A DNA stretch of 64,000 bases from assembly GCF_021209385.1 (NCBI RefSeq), contig NZ_JAJOIL010000028.1, positions 124,001-188,000 on the forward strand. The letters run 5' to 3'. The notes below the pieces were generated by a model, which worked only from the letters and a program-made list of their open reading frames with translations, searched no databases and was not told where the DNA came from. The position numbers and the translations under genes are program-made. Source of the stretch: Seleniivibrio sp. Its GTDB lineage: Bacteria > Chrysiogenota > Deferribacteres > Deferribacterales > Geovibrionaceae. Below, piece by piece: positions 16,831 to 26,280 of the stretch (position 1 is its first letter; each line of letters starts with the position of its first letter).

Positions 16831-17902
16831 TTTCTACTCCGTTGTATCTTTTCGAGATACTTAGCAGGTTTGACCCGTTAAGTGATATGTATTTTCTGCC
16901 CCGCGCCTCGCCGTATGCGAAGAGGGCTTCCATCTGTTCATCATGCCCGTTCTGATATTGTACATAATTTCTGTCGCGGAAAAAAGAGGGATGTGCGTCC
17001 ACAACCTTCTGCATCAGACCTTCGTACTGGACAAGGCTGTTGTGTTTCCAGAACATTTTGTCGTCAGGACTTCTGCCGTTGGCACCGAGAATGTATATTT
17101 CATCCGCAAGTGCTGACGCCGCCGGAAGCATCAAATAGGTTAAAATATTGTCGGTGACGTAGACGGAAAGTCCGTCTGCCGAGGGGAAATTGAATCCACC
17201 GTTTCTGCCTATGCCTATAATTTTATCCGATATCTGCGGATAATGCGCAAGCATCAGGGCGACCATATTGTCGGGCATCATAATGTACACGCCGTATTTT
17301 TCTATAGTCTTAAGCACGTCGCGGCGGAATGTCGCGGAATATTCATTCCAGCTGAAATGATACACAGGGTCAGCGAAACAGAGGATGTCGGGCTTTGCCC
17401 ATTCGAGAAACTCATCGTTTTTCACCACACTGTTGCATATCACTTTTATCATATCTTTTGTTTCAGGATGCTTTTCATAGTCAGAAAATGACGCACCTGT
17501 AAGAAAACAGCACGCCTGTTTTCTACTTTTGAGTTTTTCAGCCATAGCCGCAAAATTCTTTTGAGACAGTTTTGAATAATCTTTTCCCGAATAGGCACCG
17601 TAGAGATAGCTCCAAGCGGTACAGCCTTCGGTTGAATAGAAATTGTCATCAACAACGGCGCATTTGTGGAGCCTGAAAAGATTTAAAAATATAAGCCGCC
17701 AATCGGTTATCACATATAAATCTGCTTTGCTCTGAACGATTTCAAAGGTATCGGGAAGGTACCACTCAACCTTTTTCTGAAAATCCGCATCTCTGCCGCC
17801 GATGATGCCTATTTTGCGGACGTTATGCGGTGTGCCGAAAGCGATTTTACAGAGTTTGCGGAACAGTCTGAAAAAGAACCAGACCGCGCGGCGAAAATTC
17901 AT
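16820..17902 (-). CDS. Uncharacterised glycan-locus protein, DUF115/sialyltransferase-like character
   Basis: 360 residues, no confident family. N-terminal basic amphipathic helix (RRAVWFFFRLFRKLCK), then a Rossmann-like start (KIGIIGGRDADF). The centre has FLTGASFSDYE, then VICNSVVKNDEFLEW and ILCFADPVYHFSW, spaced like the nucleotide-binding loops of DUF115 and bacterial sialyltransferase-like proteins; a later segment EIYILGANGRSPDDKMFWKH resembles their C-terminal part. Located between the cytidylyltransferase and the aldolase, overlapping both, so it may transfer the CMP-activated product. Inference only. Confidence 0.5.
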   Translation of the reverse strand: MNFRRAVWFFFRLFRKLCKIAFGTPHNVRKIGIIGGRDADFQKKVEWYLPDTFEIVQSKADLYVITDWRLIFLNLFRLHKCAVVDDNFYSTEGCTAWSYLYGAYSGKDYSKLSQKNFAAMAEKLKSRKQACCFLTGASFSDYEKHPETKDMIKVICNSVVKNDEFLEWAKPDILCFADPVYHFSWNEYSATFRRDVLKTIEKYGVYIMMPDNMVALMLAHYPQISDKIIGIGRNGGFNFPSADGLSVYVTDNILTYLMLPAASALADEIYILGANGRSPDDKMFWKHNSLVQYEGLMQKVVDAHPSFFRDRNYVQYQNGHDEQMEALFAYGEARGRKYISLNGSNLLSISKRYNGVENVS

Positions 17903-18570
17903 CCGTTCTTCCTTTTTATGTAAAGGAGTTCCGCCAGTTCAAAATCTTCCGGCTCGTCAATGTCCACAGCTTCCAGTTTGTTCATCTCGCACATGGCAGG
18001 TTTAAGCCCGATGCGTTTGTTGCCTGACGCCGCGAATGACGCTTTGCTGAATACGAAAAAGTTGCTGTTCTCCTCATAAACAGGCGGCAGATCCTGTGTG
18101 CGCAGAAGCTCTGCGGGGTTGTGGTTCACCGGTTTGCCGTCCGCCCAGTAAAGGCGGGTCTGCAATCTGGTAACGGAAAAAGATGAATCATATTTATCAA
18201 GATTTGCAAAATAATCTTCTATAGCTTTGTCGATGGTTTCGGGTTTCACCAGCGGGTTTGTGCTGTGTGTCTGTAAAAAATGCTCGCCGTCCAACTTGGA
18301 AAGGTCATAGCCTATGATGTCGTTCATAGCTACGAAATCCCCCTGAATCTCCACGGGTCGGTCGATTATCTGAACGCGGTCAAAGTTTTTCAGCGCATCG
18401 TTCTTTATTATTTCGCTGTCGGTGTTTATGACAACCTTGTCTATATTTTTGCACTGTAAAAGAACGCTCATCACCGCATGGTAAAGCGGCTTCCCAGCGA
18501 AATCGCGCATGTTCTTGTTTTTAACTCTTTCGGAATTTCCCTTCATTGGGAGCAGTGCAGTCACCTTCAT
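17899..18570 (-). CDS. Acylneuraminate/KDO-type cytidylyltransferase
   Basis: 223 residues from the ATG at 18570, where the family N-terminus MKVTALLPMKGNSERVKNKN begins (compare the P-loop-like ARGGSKRIPxKN of CMP-sugar synthetases). The 83 in-frame codons further upstream read as non-coding. Conserved HSTNPLVKPETI and VDIDEPEDFELAE (metal-binding Asp) are present. Makes a CMP-activated 2-keto sugar acid from CTP. First gene of the minus-strand operon, with a weak SD (GGGTG). The substrate need not be sialic acid: no neuB or neuC homologue is visible in the window. Confidence 0.85.
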   Translation of the reverse strand: MKVTALLPMKGNSERVKNKNMRDFAGKPLYHAVMSVLLQCKNIDKVVINTDSEIIKNDALKNFDRVQIIDRPVEIQGDFVAMNDIIGYDLSKLDGEHFLQTHSTNPLVKPETIDKAIEDYFANLDKYDSSFSVTRLQTRLYWADGKPVNHNPAELLRTQDLPPVYEENSNFFVFSKASFAASGNKRIGLKPAMCEMNKLEAVDIDEPEDFELAELLYIKRKNG

Positions 18571-18688
18571 TTTGTCACCCGTATTAAACGTTTTAATGTG
18601 TAATAATCCCCCTTTTATGGAACTGCAACAGATTTTTATTGATATTTGACATAAACAGGCGGAATATACCGTTTCTGCGAGGTGCAAA

Positions 18689-19201
18689 ATGGCGATAATC
18701 ACTGTTCTTGACGAATTGATAAAGAATTGTCCCGAAGAAACCATAAAAAAATATCTGCTGACACTCAAAGATGAAAACTCTGAAACTGTACGCAGGATAA
18801 AGGCTTTTAAGCCTGCCACTTTTGAAAGATTTCAGATAACCAACGATATATTCGCCATTGAGCAGTCATTTGAAACCAAAGACAGACATCTTTGTTTTTT
18901 CGAGTCGCATAAAAGCTACGTTGACATCCAGATAATGCTGGGTGGGCGGGAACAGATGGAGCTTTGCCGCATAGAAAAACTTGAAACCGACGTTCCTTAC
19001 GACGCAGAAAAAGACCTTATAAAATATAAAATATCAGACAGGGCATCAAAACTGGCGTTTGAAAAATATGACTGCGCCGTGTATTTCCCCGAAGACGCAC
19101 ACCTTTGCGTGGCAAAACTCGGTGAAACCTCTACAGTTTACAAGACCGTTTTGAAAGTACCCGTAAGTTATAAGGATTTCTTCGCGGCTATAGTTTCATA
19201 G
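18689..19201 (+). CDS. YhcH/YjgK/YiaL (DUF386) family protein
   Basis: 170 residues, beta-barrel cupin-like family. The E-x-H-x2-YxDI-Q signature (FESHKSYVDIQIML) and YFPEDAHLC near the C-terminus are present, giving the probable metal-binding His/Glu/His set. Some members (NanQ) are sialic-acid anomerases; others sit with sugar-acid genes. Transcribed divergently from the cytidylyltransferase, which fits a role in handling a keto-sugar anomer. Its 3' end overlaps the converging glycosyltransferase by 34 bases. Confidence 0.85.
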   Translation: MAIITVLDELIKNCPEETIKKYLLTLKDENSETVRRIKAFKPATFERFQITNDIFAIEQSFETKDRHLCFFESHKSYVDIQIMLGGREQMELCRIEKLETDVPYDAEKDLIKYKISDRASKLAFEKYDCAVYFPEDAHLCVAKLGETSTVYKTVLKVPVSYKDFFAAIVS

Positions 19202-20247
19202 AAAGCTTTAGTTTCTGTAAAGCACCTGTTCCATGAGAACTTTGCTGAATGAGCAAATCCCTTTTCAACAAGCTCTGTGCGCCTCTGCACGGCACTCTCC
19301 ATAGCTGTCGCAAAACCTTCCTGCGTCATATCACGAACCAGTATCCCCGCATCACCCGCCGCTTCCGGCAGTGATGAAGAATCTGACGCGACGACAGGGC
19401 ATCCGCACCGCATCGCCTCAAGAACCGGAAGCCCGAAACCTTCATAAAGCGAAGGATAAAGCAGGCAGTCCGCCGCAGAAAAAATTTCTTTTATCTGTTC
19501 GTTGGTCATATATCCGAAAACTCTGTATCTGTCTTTAAGTTCTTTATCAAGAAGTGTCCGTTCGTCACCGGAAATCGGTTTTCCGCCTGTAACAAGGAGA
19601 AAATGCCCGCTCAACGCGCACGCTTTCACTGCGGTATCAAAATTCTTGTATCCGCTGCGCTCGCCCATGAACACTGCGTATCTGTCTGCTTTCAGCCCGA
19701 ATCCAGCAAATATCTCTTCTCGGCTCTTATCTGACGGCTTGAAATCATCACCGACGCCGTTGTGGATAACCGTTACTTTATCAGGATCGGTTTCAGGGAA
19801 AAATCGCAGAAGGTCTTTTTTCGTATTCTCCGATATGCAGATAACACCGTCCGCACGCTGAACCGCGGCGCGTTTCTGTGCCGTATGCACAACCCGTTTC
19901 AATCCACGCACATAAAGCTCGTATGTGAAATCGTGTACCGTAACTATCTTAGCCGCTGAAACGTCTGTACAGTCTCTGTAATAGCTGGAATGAAATACCG
20001 AACCCTTTCCAAGCCGAATACGGACAGGCAGATATCTGCTGATTTTAACGCGGATTCTGCTGTCGTTGATGATATTTTTCATATCAAGAGTTTCTCGGAA
20101 TTTATTTTCACACGGAAACGGAGGCTCAATGAAGGTGATGCGGCAGCCCTCATCTTTTATAAAGCGGGATGCAAGCTCCTGCCAATAACGGGATATGCCG
20201 CCGGAGCGCTGGAGCCAGAAAACAATATTGTCATAGAATATATTCAT
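19168..20247 (-). CDS. Glycosyltransferase family 4
   Basis: 359 residues from the ATG at 20247 (an in-frame ATG at 20262 is possible; neither has a strong SD). GT-B fold: N-terminal QRSGGISRYW acceptor loop; C-terminal FMGERSGYKN and the E-x7-E donor site PSLYEGFGLPVLEAMRCG. Typical of mannosyl/rhamnosyl transferases of O-antigen synthesis. Faces away from the plus-strand block and may have its own promoter. Confidence 0.9.
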   Translation of the reverse strand: MNIFYDNIVFWLQRSGGISRYWQELASRFIKDEGCRITFIEPPFPCENKFRETLDMKNIINDSRIRVKISRYLPVRIRLGKGSVFHSSYYRDCTDVSAAKIVTVHDFTYELYVRGLKRVVHTAQKRAAVQRADGVICISENTKKDLLRFFPETDPDKVTVIHNGVGDDFKPSDKSREEIFAGFGLKADRYAVFMGERSGYKNFDTAVKACALSGHFLLVTGGKPISGDERTLLDKELKDRYRVFGYMTNEQIKEIFSAADCLLYPSLYEGFGLPVLEAMRCGCPVVASDSSSLPEAAGDAGILVRDMTQEGFATAMESAVQRRTELVEKGFAHSAKFSWNRCFTETKAFYETIAAKKSL

Positions 20248-20317
20248 ACCCGATATTAACATATCCTCACGAAACAGTTAAGATTTTTGTGCCGCCGCTC
20301 ATAAGCTTTAAATGAAA

Positions 20318-20346
20318 TTGACATGCAGGTCTGTTTCGTTTAAATA
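20318..20346 (+). promoter_or_regulatory. Sigma-70-like promoter for the plus-strand glycan genes
   Basis: TTGACA (20318-20323), 17-base spacer, TAAATA (20341-20346), about 30 bases before the GTG start at 20377. Confidence 0.55.
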
Positions 20347-20376
20347 TATCGGATTACACTTTAATCAGGTATCTGA

Positions 20377-21534
20377 GTGAAAAACAAAACTGTTGTCAAA
20401 AAATCTGACTGTGTTCTAGTTGCCGGAGCGACAGGACTTGTGGGTTCAGCCATCGTAAGGTCGCTTGCCGAACGCGGATATACGAACATAGTAGGCACTT
20501 ATTACAAAACAAAGCCCGCCTCCGTTTATAAAAACTATCTGAAGGATTATCAGAAAAGAATAAAAAGCGGTCAGCTCCGCATGATAAAATGCGACCTGAC
20601 AAACCAGAGCCAGACAATATCGCTTTTCAAAAAAGTACAGCCGGATTTCGTTTTCAACTCCGCGGCACGCGTCGGCGGCATATATGCCAACAACACATAC
20701 AGAGCTGAGTTCATCTATGAAAACCTGCGCATGCAGAACAACATAATCCACTATGCCTATGAATTCGGCGTCAAGAAACTGCTCTTTCTCGGCAGCAGCT
20801 GTATCTATCCGAAAAATGCAGAACAGCCCATAAACGAAGATCAGCTTCTCAAGGGCGAACTGGAATATACCAACGAACCCTACGCACTTGCGAAAATAGC
20901 AGGTATCAGACTTTGCGAAAGCTATTACCTGCAATACGGGTGTAACTTTATATCCGTTATGCCCACAAATCTTTACGGCTACAACGACAATTACGATCTG
21001 AAAGGTTCCCATGTCATCCCCGCGCTCATCAGAAAAACGTATCTGGCGGCTCTCTTTGAAAAAGGAGATATGGACGCAATAGCGCACAATCTGAAAAACG
21101 ACTGCGGTGATGAGGAACACATCGACTGCCTGAAAAGCATAGGCATCGAAAAACAGAACGAAAAAACCGTCCTGAACCTCTGGGGAACAGGCAACCCCCT
21201 TCGCGAATTCATGCATGTTGACGACATGGCGGACGCTTCCTGCTTCCTGATGGAAAACGTCGATGCATGGGACATGGATGACGGTTCCGGCACCTACAGA
21301 AACGCACACATCAACATCGGCTCCGGCGATGAAGTTTCCATAAAGACCCTTTCTAAAATGGTTGCGGAGGTTGTCGGCTACAGCGGCGAACTTCGTTTCA
21401 ACCCCGAAATGCCCGACGGCACCCCCAGAAAGCTTCTGGACTGTGCCAGACTGCACTCTCTGGGATTCAGACACCGCATCCCGCTGCACGACGGACTGAA
21501 ATCCGCCTTTAACGATTATCTGAGTCGTCAGTAA
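20377..21534 (+). CDS. fcl: GDP-L-fucose synthase-like SDR enzyme
   Basis: 385 residues from a GTG start. Rossmann motif GATGLVG near residue 18; NSAARVGGI; the GDP-fucose synthase signature SSCIYPKNAEQPINE; catalytic YALAK (Tyr-x3-Lys); and TNLYGYNDNYDL. About 60-70 residues longer than typical Fcl because of an insertion after the RKTYLAALFEKGD segment (about residues 225-265, with two Cys) and a longer N-terminal half. Normally a 3,5-epimerase/4-reductase on GDP-4-keto-6-deoxymannose. The required GMD dehydratase is not in this window, so the exact GDP-sugar product is uncertain. Confidence 0.82.
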   Translation: MKNKTVVKKSDCVLVAGATGLVGSAIVRSLAERGYTNIVGTYYKTKPASVYKNYLKDYQKRIKSGQLRMIKCDLTNQSQTISLFKKVQPDFVFNSAARVGGIYANNTYRAEFIYENLRMQNNIIHYAYEFGVKKLLFLGSSCIYPKNAEQPINEDQLLKGELEYTNEPYALAKIAGIRLCESYYLQYGCNFISVMPTNLYGYNDNYDLKGSHVIPALIRKTYLAALFEKGDMDAIAHNLKNDCGDEEHIDCLKSIGIEKQNEKTVLNLWGTGNPLREFMHVDDMADASCFLMENVDAWDMDDGSGTYRNAHINIGSGDEVSIKTLSKMVAEVVGYSGELRFNPEMPDGTPRKLLDCARLHSLGFRHRIPLHDGLKSAFNDYLSRQ

Positions 21535-22310
21535 TGAAAAAAGTGTCAATCGTTACCATAGTAAAGAACGATTCGGCAGGGCTTGAAAAAACAATCAAAA
21601 GTGTTAAAGCACAGACATTTGAGGACTATGAATTCATAGTTGCCGACGGCGGTTCGGATGAACCCGTTCTGTCTGCTGCCGAAAAGAACAAAAGCGTGAT
21701 TGACCTCTTCCTGAAAGGTCCCGACAAGGGTATTTACGACGGAATGAACAAAGGTATTGCGGCGGCGCAGGGAACATATATTATTTTCATGAATGCAGGT
21801 GATGCTTTCGCCTCGTCCGACGCGCTGAAAGAAGTGTTCGCCGCTGTTAAAGGCGAACCGGACGTGATATACGGAGACTACAGAGTGGACTACGGATATG
21901 CGGAAAACCTTTTAAAAGGCAGACCCGTAAAAGATATCTGGAAAGGGATGCTGACTTCCCACCAAAGCACGCTTGTAAAAACGGCGCTCATGAAAAAACA
22001 CCCGTTCAGCCTGAACATCCGAATAGGTGCGGATTTCGACAGGATTTTTCATCTTTACAGCCTCGGAGCGAAGTTTGCATACGTTCCCGTGGTTATTTCC
22101 GTCACAGAACCGGGCGGCGTTTCCGACAGAAAACGTGTTCATGTGTTCAAAGACCATCTGGCAACGCTGAAATCACACGGCGAAGCAGGATTTTTCAGAA
22201 AAATATATTACGCATACATAATAATGGACGCCTTTCTGAGGCTCACCGCAAAAAGACTTCTTCCGCGGGAAACTGTCAGAAGATTTATCGCGTCAAGAGC
22301 GGAGAAATGA
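21534..22310 (+). CDS. Glycosyltransferase family 2
   Basis: 258 residues, GT-A fold. VTIVKNDSAGLEKTIKSV at the N-terminus, nucleotide-binding ADGGSDEP and GIYDGMNKG, a late IGADFDRI element, and a predicted C-terminal amphipathic helix. Starts on the last base of the fcl-like stop codon (TAATG) and overlaps the acyltransferase start by 4 bases: a coupled operon. Confidence 0.9.
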   Translation: MKKVSIVTIVKNDSAGLEKTIKSVKAQTFEDYEFIVADGGSDEPVLSAAEKNKSVIDLFLKGPDKGIYDGMNKGIAAAQGTYIIFMNAGDAFASSDALKEVFAAVKGEPDVIYGDYRVDYGYAENLLKGRPVKDIWKGMLTSHQSTLVKTALMKKHPFSLNIRIGADFDRIFHLYSLGAKFAYVPVVISVTEPGGVSDRKRVHVFKDHLATLKSHGEAGFFRKIYYAYIIMDAFLRLTAKRLLPRETVRRFIASRAEK

Positions 22311-24228
22311 GCCTAAAATACAGAAGCGACATAGACGGACTGCGCACAATCGCCGTTATGCCCGTTATATTTTACCACGCAGGAATGACCCTGTTCTCCG
22401 GCGGCTACGTCGGTGTGGATATCTTTTTCGTGATATCAGGCTATCTGATAACTTCCATCATTGTACGCGAATTGGACGAAGACAGATTTACTATTGCCAA
22501 CTTCTATGTCAGAAGGGTGAAACGCATCTTCCCCGCGCTCTATTTTCTGCTGGCGTTCACGTTCGTACTTTCCTTCTTTTCGCTCATGCCTACACACTTT
22601 GAAGGATTCGGAAAAAGCGTGGTCTCAACCGTACTCTTCGGTTCAAACATCCTTTTCTGGCGGGAAAGCGGCTATTTTGACGCGCAGGCGGAGACAAAAC
22701 CACTGCTCCACACATGGTCGCTGGGTGTCGAGGAGCAGTTTTACATATTTTTCCCTGTTATGCTGATGCTTATTGCCAGATACGGCGGTAAAAAATATGT
22801 CCGTTTGCTCTTACACTATTCGTACTGTCTTTCGGGCTTTCAGTCTGGGGTACAAAGAACTATCCCGAAGCGGCGTTTTATCTTATCCCCTTCCGCACAT
22901 GGGAACTGATGCTTGGTGCGCTCATAGCCCTTGGCTTTTTCCCGAAAACCGAAAAAATACTCAATCTGAATCTCATGTCGCTGACAGGATTTATAATGAT
23001 CTGCGTCAGCATCTTCACCTATAAACCCTCAACGCCCTTTCCAGGCTATGCGGCTCTTCTGCCGTGTGTCGGTACGGCGCTGATAATTATGGCTCAGGGC
23101 GGATTCATAAATCAGCTCCTCAGCCTTAAACCTGTTGTAACAATCGGGCTTCTGTCATATTCACTCTATCTCTGGCACTGGCCTCTGTTCGCACTTCGCA
23201 ATTACTGGGAGAGTGCGAATATTCCCGAATTTTACAAATCGGATTACTTCCTGATATTTCTGACTTTCGCATTCGCTTCCTTCTCTTATTACATTGTCGA
23301 AAAGCCGCTTCGCATTAAGAAGATACAAAATAAAAAGCTTTTCTTCCGCTACACCTACGTCGTAATGGCTGCCGGGTGTCTGGTGGGAACACTTGCAATT
23401 GTAACAAACGGCATACCCCAGAGAATACCGGAAGATGTGGCAAGGCTGGCATACGTTCCCAACAGTAAATTCAAAACCAAAGAGTGCTACGAACTGCCTG
23501 CAGAAGCCATTAAGGCGAATAAATACTGCGGTATGGGCAAAGCGGACGCAAAACCGGAATTTGCCTTATGGGGTGACTCGCATGCGCTCGCGCTGTCCGA
23601 CGGCATCGACAAGCTGGCGAAAGAGACAGGTACCGGCGGAGTTTTCATGTCTACATCCGCCTGCCCGCCACTACTGGGACTTGCGGGAACAAACCGCGCA
23701 AAGGCGAACGCATGTATAGAGACAAACCTTGCCGTGGGGGAGGCGCTCGCTGAAAACAGACATATCAAAAAAGTCATTCTGGTTTGCAGATGGCAGAAAT
23801 ATACGGATACTCCCCAAAGAGTGGAAGAATTCCGTCAGGCACTTGACAGAACACTTGAAAGACTTAAAGGCAAAGATATCTACTTTGTGCTGGATAATGC
23901 GGAAGCAAATTTTGACGTTCCCAGAGAGCTTGCAAAGAACGCCCTTCTAAAAGCGTATCTTCCTGCGCTGGCATCGTCCTCTGAACTCAGGATTCCTGAC
24001 GAAACCTATGAAAAAGAGAACTCGCCCCTTCTGACACTGCTCCAATACTACGAAGATATGGACAGGTTCACCGTCGTTCCGCTTTATAAAGCGCTCTGCG
24101 AAGAGGACGGATGCATTACCGAGCACGACGGAAGGGCATTGTATTACGACGACGACCACCTTTCGGTGTACGGTGCGCAGTATGCAGTTCTTAAAGATAA
24201 AGAGATAACAGCAGAGATGGTGAAATGA
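22307..24228 (+). pseudogene. OafA-type acyltransferase with SGNH domain, copy 1, frameshifted
   Basis: Reads as an acyltransferase-3 membrane domain fused to a C-terminal SGNH domain. Frame 1 covers 22307 to about 22805 (RSDIDGLRTIAV, DIFFVISGY, HTWSLGVEEQF), then goes out of frame and stops at 22909; the other frame continues to 24228 with LWGDSHA (SGNH block I) and DDDHLS (block V). Comparison with copy 2 at 24225 shows exactly one base missing: GTTTGCTC here against GTTTCGCTC there (about 22803-22810). Restored length about 640 residues. Would O-acetylate the exported glycan. Could be inactive, or the base may be an assembly error. Confidence 0.88.
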
Positions 24229-26198
24229 GCCTGAAATACAGAAGCGACATAGACGGACTGCGCACTCTGGCAGTTATGCCCGTCATTTTTTATCACGCGG
24301 GAATGACCCTCTTTTCGGGAGGCTATGTAGGTGTGGATATTTTCTTCGTTATATCAGGCTATCTGATAACCTCCATAATAGTCCGCGAACTGGATGAAGG
24401 CAGATTCACCATCGCAAACTTTTACGTCAGAAGGGTGAAACGTATTTTCCCCGCACTCTATTTCCTGCTGGCGTTCACGTTCGTACTTTCCTTCTTCTCG
24501 CTGATGCCTGCACATTTTGAGGGATTCGGCAAGAGCGTGGTCTCCACGGTGCTTTTCGGCTCAAACATTCTGTTCTGGCGGGAAAGCGGTTATTTTGACG
24601 CGCAGGCGGAAACAAAACCACTTCTTCATACATGGTCGCTGGGTGTTGAGGAACAGTTTTACATCTTTTTCCCCGTTATGCTGATGCTCATTGCCCGATA
24701 CGGCAGTAAAAAATACGTCCGTTTCGCTCTTACACTTTTCGTACTGTCATTCGGGCTTTCCGTCTGGGGTACAAAGAACTATCCTGAGGCGGCATTTTAT
24801 CTTATCCCTTTCCGTACATGGGAACTGATGCTTGGAGCGCTCATCGCTCTGGGCTTTTTCCCGAAAACCGATAAACCTGTATATCTCCACGCAATGTCAG
24901 TTACAGGTTTTCTGATGCTGTGCGCAAGTGTGTTCATGTTTGAAACTACGACGCCCTTTCCCGGCTATGCGGCTCTTCTGCCGTGTGTCGGTACTGCACT
25001 TATAATCATGGCGCAGGGGGGTATTGTAAACCGCGTACTCAGCCTTAAACCTTTTGTATGGATAGGACTTCTGTCGTATTCCCTCTACCTCTGGCACTGG
25101 CCTCTGTTCGCCCTTCGCAACTACTGGGAGAGCATACATATTCCCGAATTTTACAAATCCGATGTATTTATTATATTTTTAACCTTCGCTTTCTCTTCGT
25201 TTTCATACTATGTAGTTGAAAAGCCGCTCCGCGTTAAAAAGATACAGAACAAAAAAGTATTTTTCCGCTATACATATGCAGTTATGGCAGCCGGATGCAT
25301 CATCGGCGGCTATGTGATCGTTAAGAACGGACTCCCCTCAAGGATTCCTCCTCAGGCGGCAAAGTACGCAAAAACAGAGAAAGGGGCTTTCGAGATACCG
25401 CAATGTTTCGGCATGGCTCCCGAAAAGATAACGCTGGACGGACTCTGCATAATGGGTGACAAAAAAGTGAAACCTTCCTATATCCTCTGGGGCGATTCAC
25501 ACGCACTTGTCCTTGCAGACGGATTTGACGAATACGGAAAATCCCACGGATTGTCGGGTATTCTCGCTTCAAAGGCGGCATGTGCGCCTCTGCAGGGGGT
25601 TACACGCTCCACTAAGCCGAAAAACTTTAACTGCGTTGAATTCAACGACAGAATGATAGAACTCATACAGTCGTCAGCTATAAAGAACGTGCTTATCAAT
25701 GCCAGATGGCGGGCGGCATCCGCCGGGGATGCACCTCATTTTTACATAAAAGACAACGAAACGGTTAAATCCTCCAAAGAGGAAAACTATAATGTGCTTG
25801 GAAGAGGACTTGCACGGACTCTGGACGCTATGAAAGGAAAGAACGTGTATTTTCTGATGGATAACCCTGACTTTCCGTATGATGTGCCCAGAGAACTCGC
25901 GAAGCTCAGCGTATTGCAGAAATATCTGCCGGCTTTGGCAGAAAACTCAAATGTCGGCATCTCGCGCGGAGAATATGAACAGGGCAATGAAAAAGTGCGG
26001 GAGATACTTAAAGAGCTGTCCGGAAGATACACTTTCGCAACTGCGGAACTGGCAGACGGACTTTGTCCCGAAAAACACTGCATTGGCGAGAAAAACGGAG
26101 TGTCACTGTACATGGACGACAACCATCTTTCCCACGCAGGAGCGGTTTTAGCGACAGAAGGTATCGCACCTATGATTTCTAAAATAGCGTTTCAATAA
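24225..26198 (+). CDS. OafA-type acyltransferase with SGNH domain, copy 2, intact
   Basis: 657 residues. N-terminal acyltransferase-3 domain with about ten membrane helices and the catalytic-region motifs RSDIDGLRTLAV, FYHAG and DIFFVISGYLITS; an extra helix; then a periplasmic SGNH domain with block I LWGDSHALVL and block V DDNHLSHAG. Such two-domain enzymes transfer acetyl groups from the cytoplasm to surface sugars. Starts 4 bases inside copy 1. The membrane halves of the two copies are almost identical, whereas the SGNH halves diverge strongly, suggesting different acceptor specificity. Confidence 0.93.
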   Translation: MSLKYRSDIDGLRTLAVMPVIFYHAGMTLFSGGYVGVDIFFVISGYLITSIIVRELDEGRFTIANFYVRRVKRIFPALYFLLAFTFVLSFFSLMPAHFEGFGKSVVSTVLFGSNILFWRESGYFDAQAETKPLLHTWSLGVEEQFYIFFPVMLMLIARYGSKKYVRFALTLFVLSFGLSVWGTKNYPEAAFYLIPFRTWELMLGALIALGFFPKTDKPVYLHAMSVTGFLMLCASVFMFETTTPFPGYAALLPCVGTALIIMAQGGIVNRVLSLKPFVWIGLLSYSLYLWHWPLFALRNYWESIHIPEFYKSDVFIIFLTFAFSSFSYYVVEKPLRVKKIQNKKVFFRYTYAVMAAGCIIGGYVIVKNGLPSRIPPQAAKYAKTEKGAFEIPQCFGMAPEKITLDGLCIMGDKKVKPSYILWGDSHALVLADGFDEYGKSHGLSGILASKAACAPLQGVTRSTKPKNFNCVEFNDRMIELIQSSAIKNVLINARWRAASAGDAPHFYIKDNETVKSSKEENYNVLGRGLARTLDAMKGKNVYFLMDNPDFPYDVPRELAKLSVLQKYLPALAENSNVGISRGEYEQGNEKVREILKELSGRYTFATAELADGLCPEKHCIGEKNGVSLYMDDNHLSHAGAVLATEGIAPMISKIAFQ

Positions 26199-26204
26199 AA
26201 TATC

Positions 26205-26232
26205 TTGAAATTGTTTCGCGTTAGAGTATAAG
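26205..26232 (+). promoter_or_regulatory. Possible sigma-70 promoter before the glycosyltransferase at 26281
   Basis: TTGAAA (26205-26210), 16-base spacer, TATAAG (26227-26232) in the 82-base gap. Confidence 0.4.
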
Positions 26233-26280
26233 GAATGTGTCGCAATGTCTCAAATTTTGTAATATCCGGTGTAAAGGGAA

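Noticed and set aside
20446-21549. Long open frame on the minus strand (over 360 codons)
   Set aside because: Antisense to the fcl-like gene, whose protein has clear motifs; the antisense product is Val/Phe-rich with no domain and no SD.
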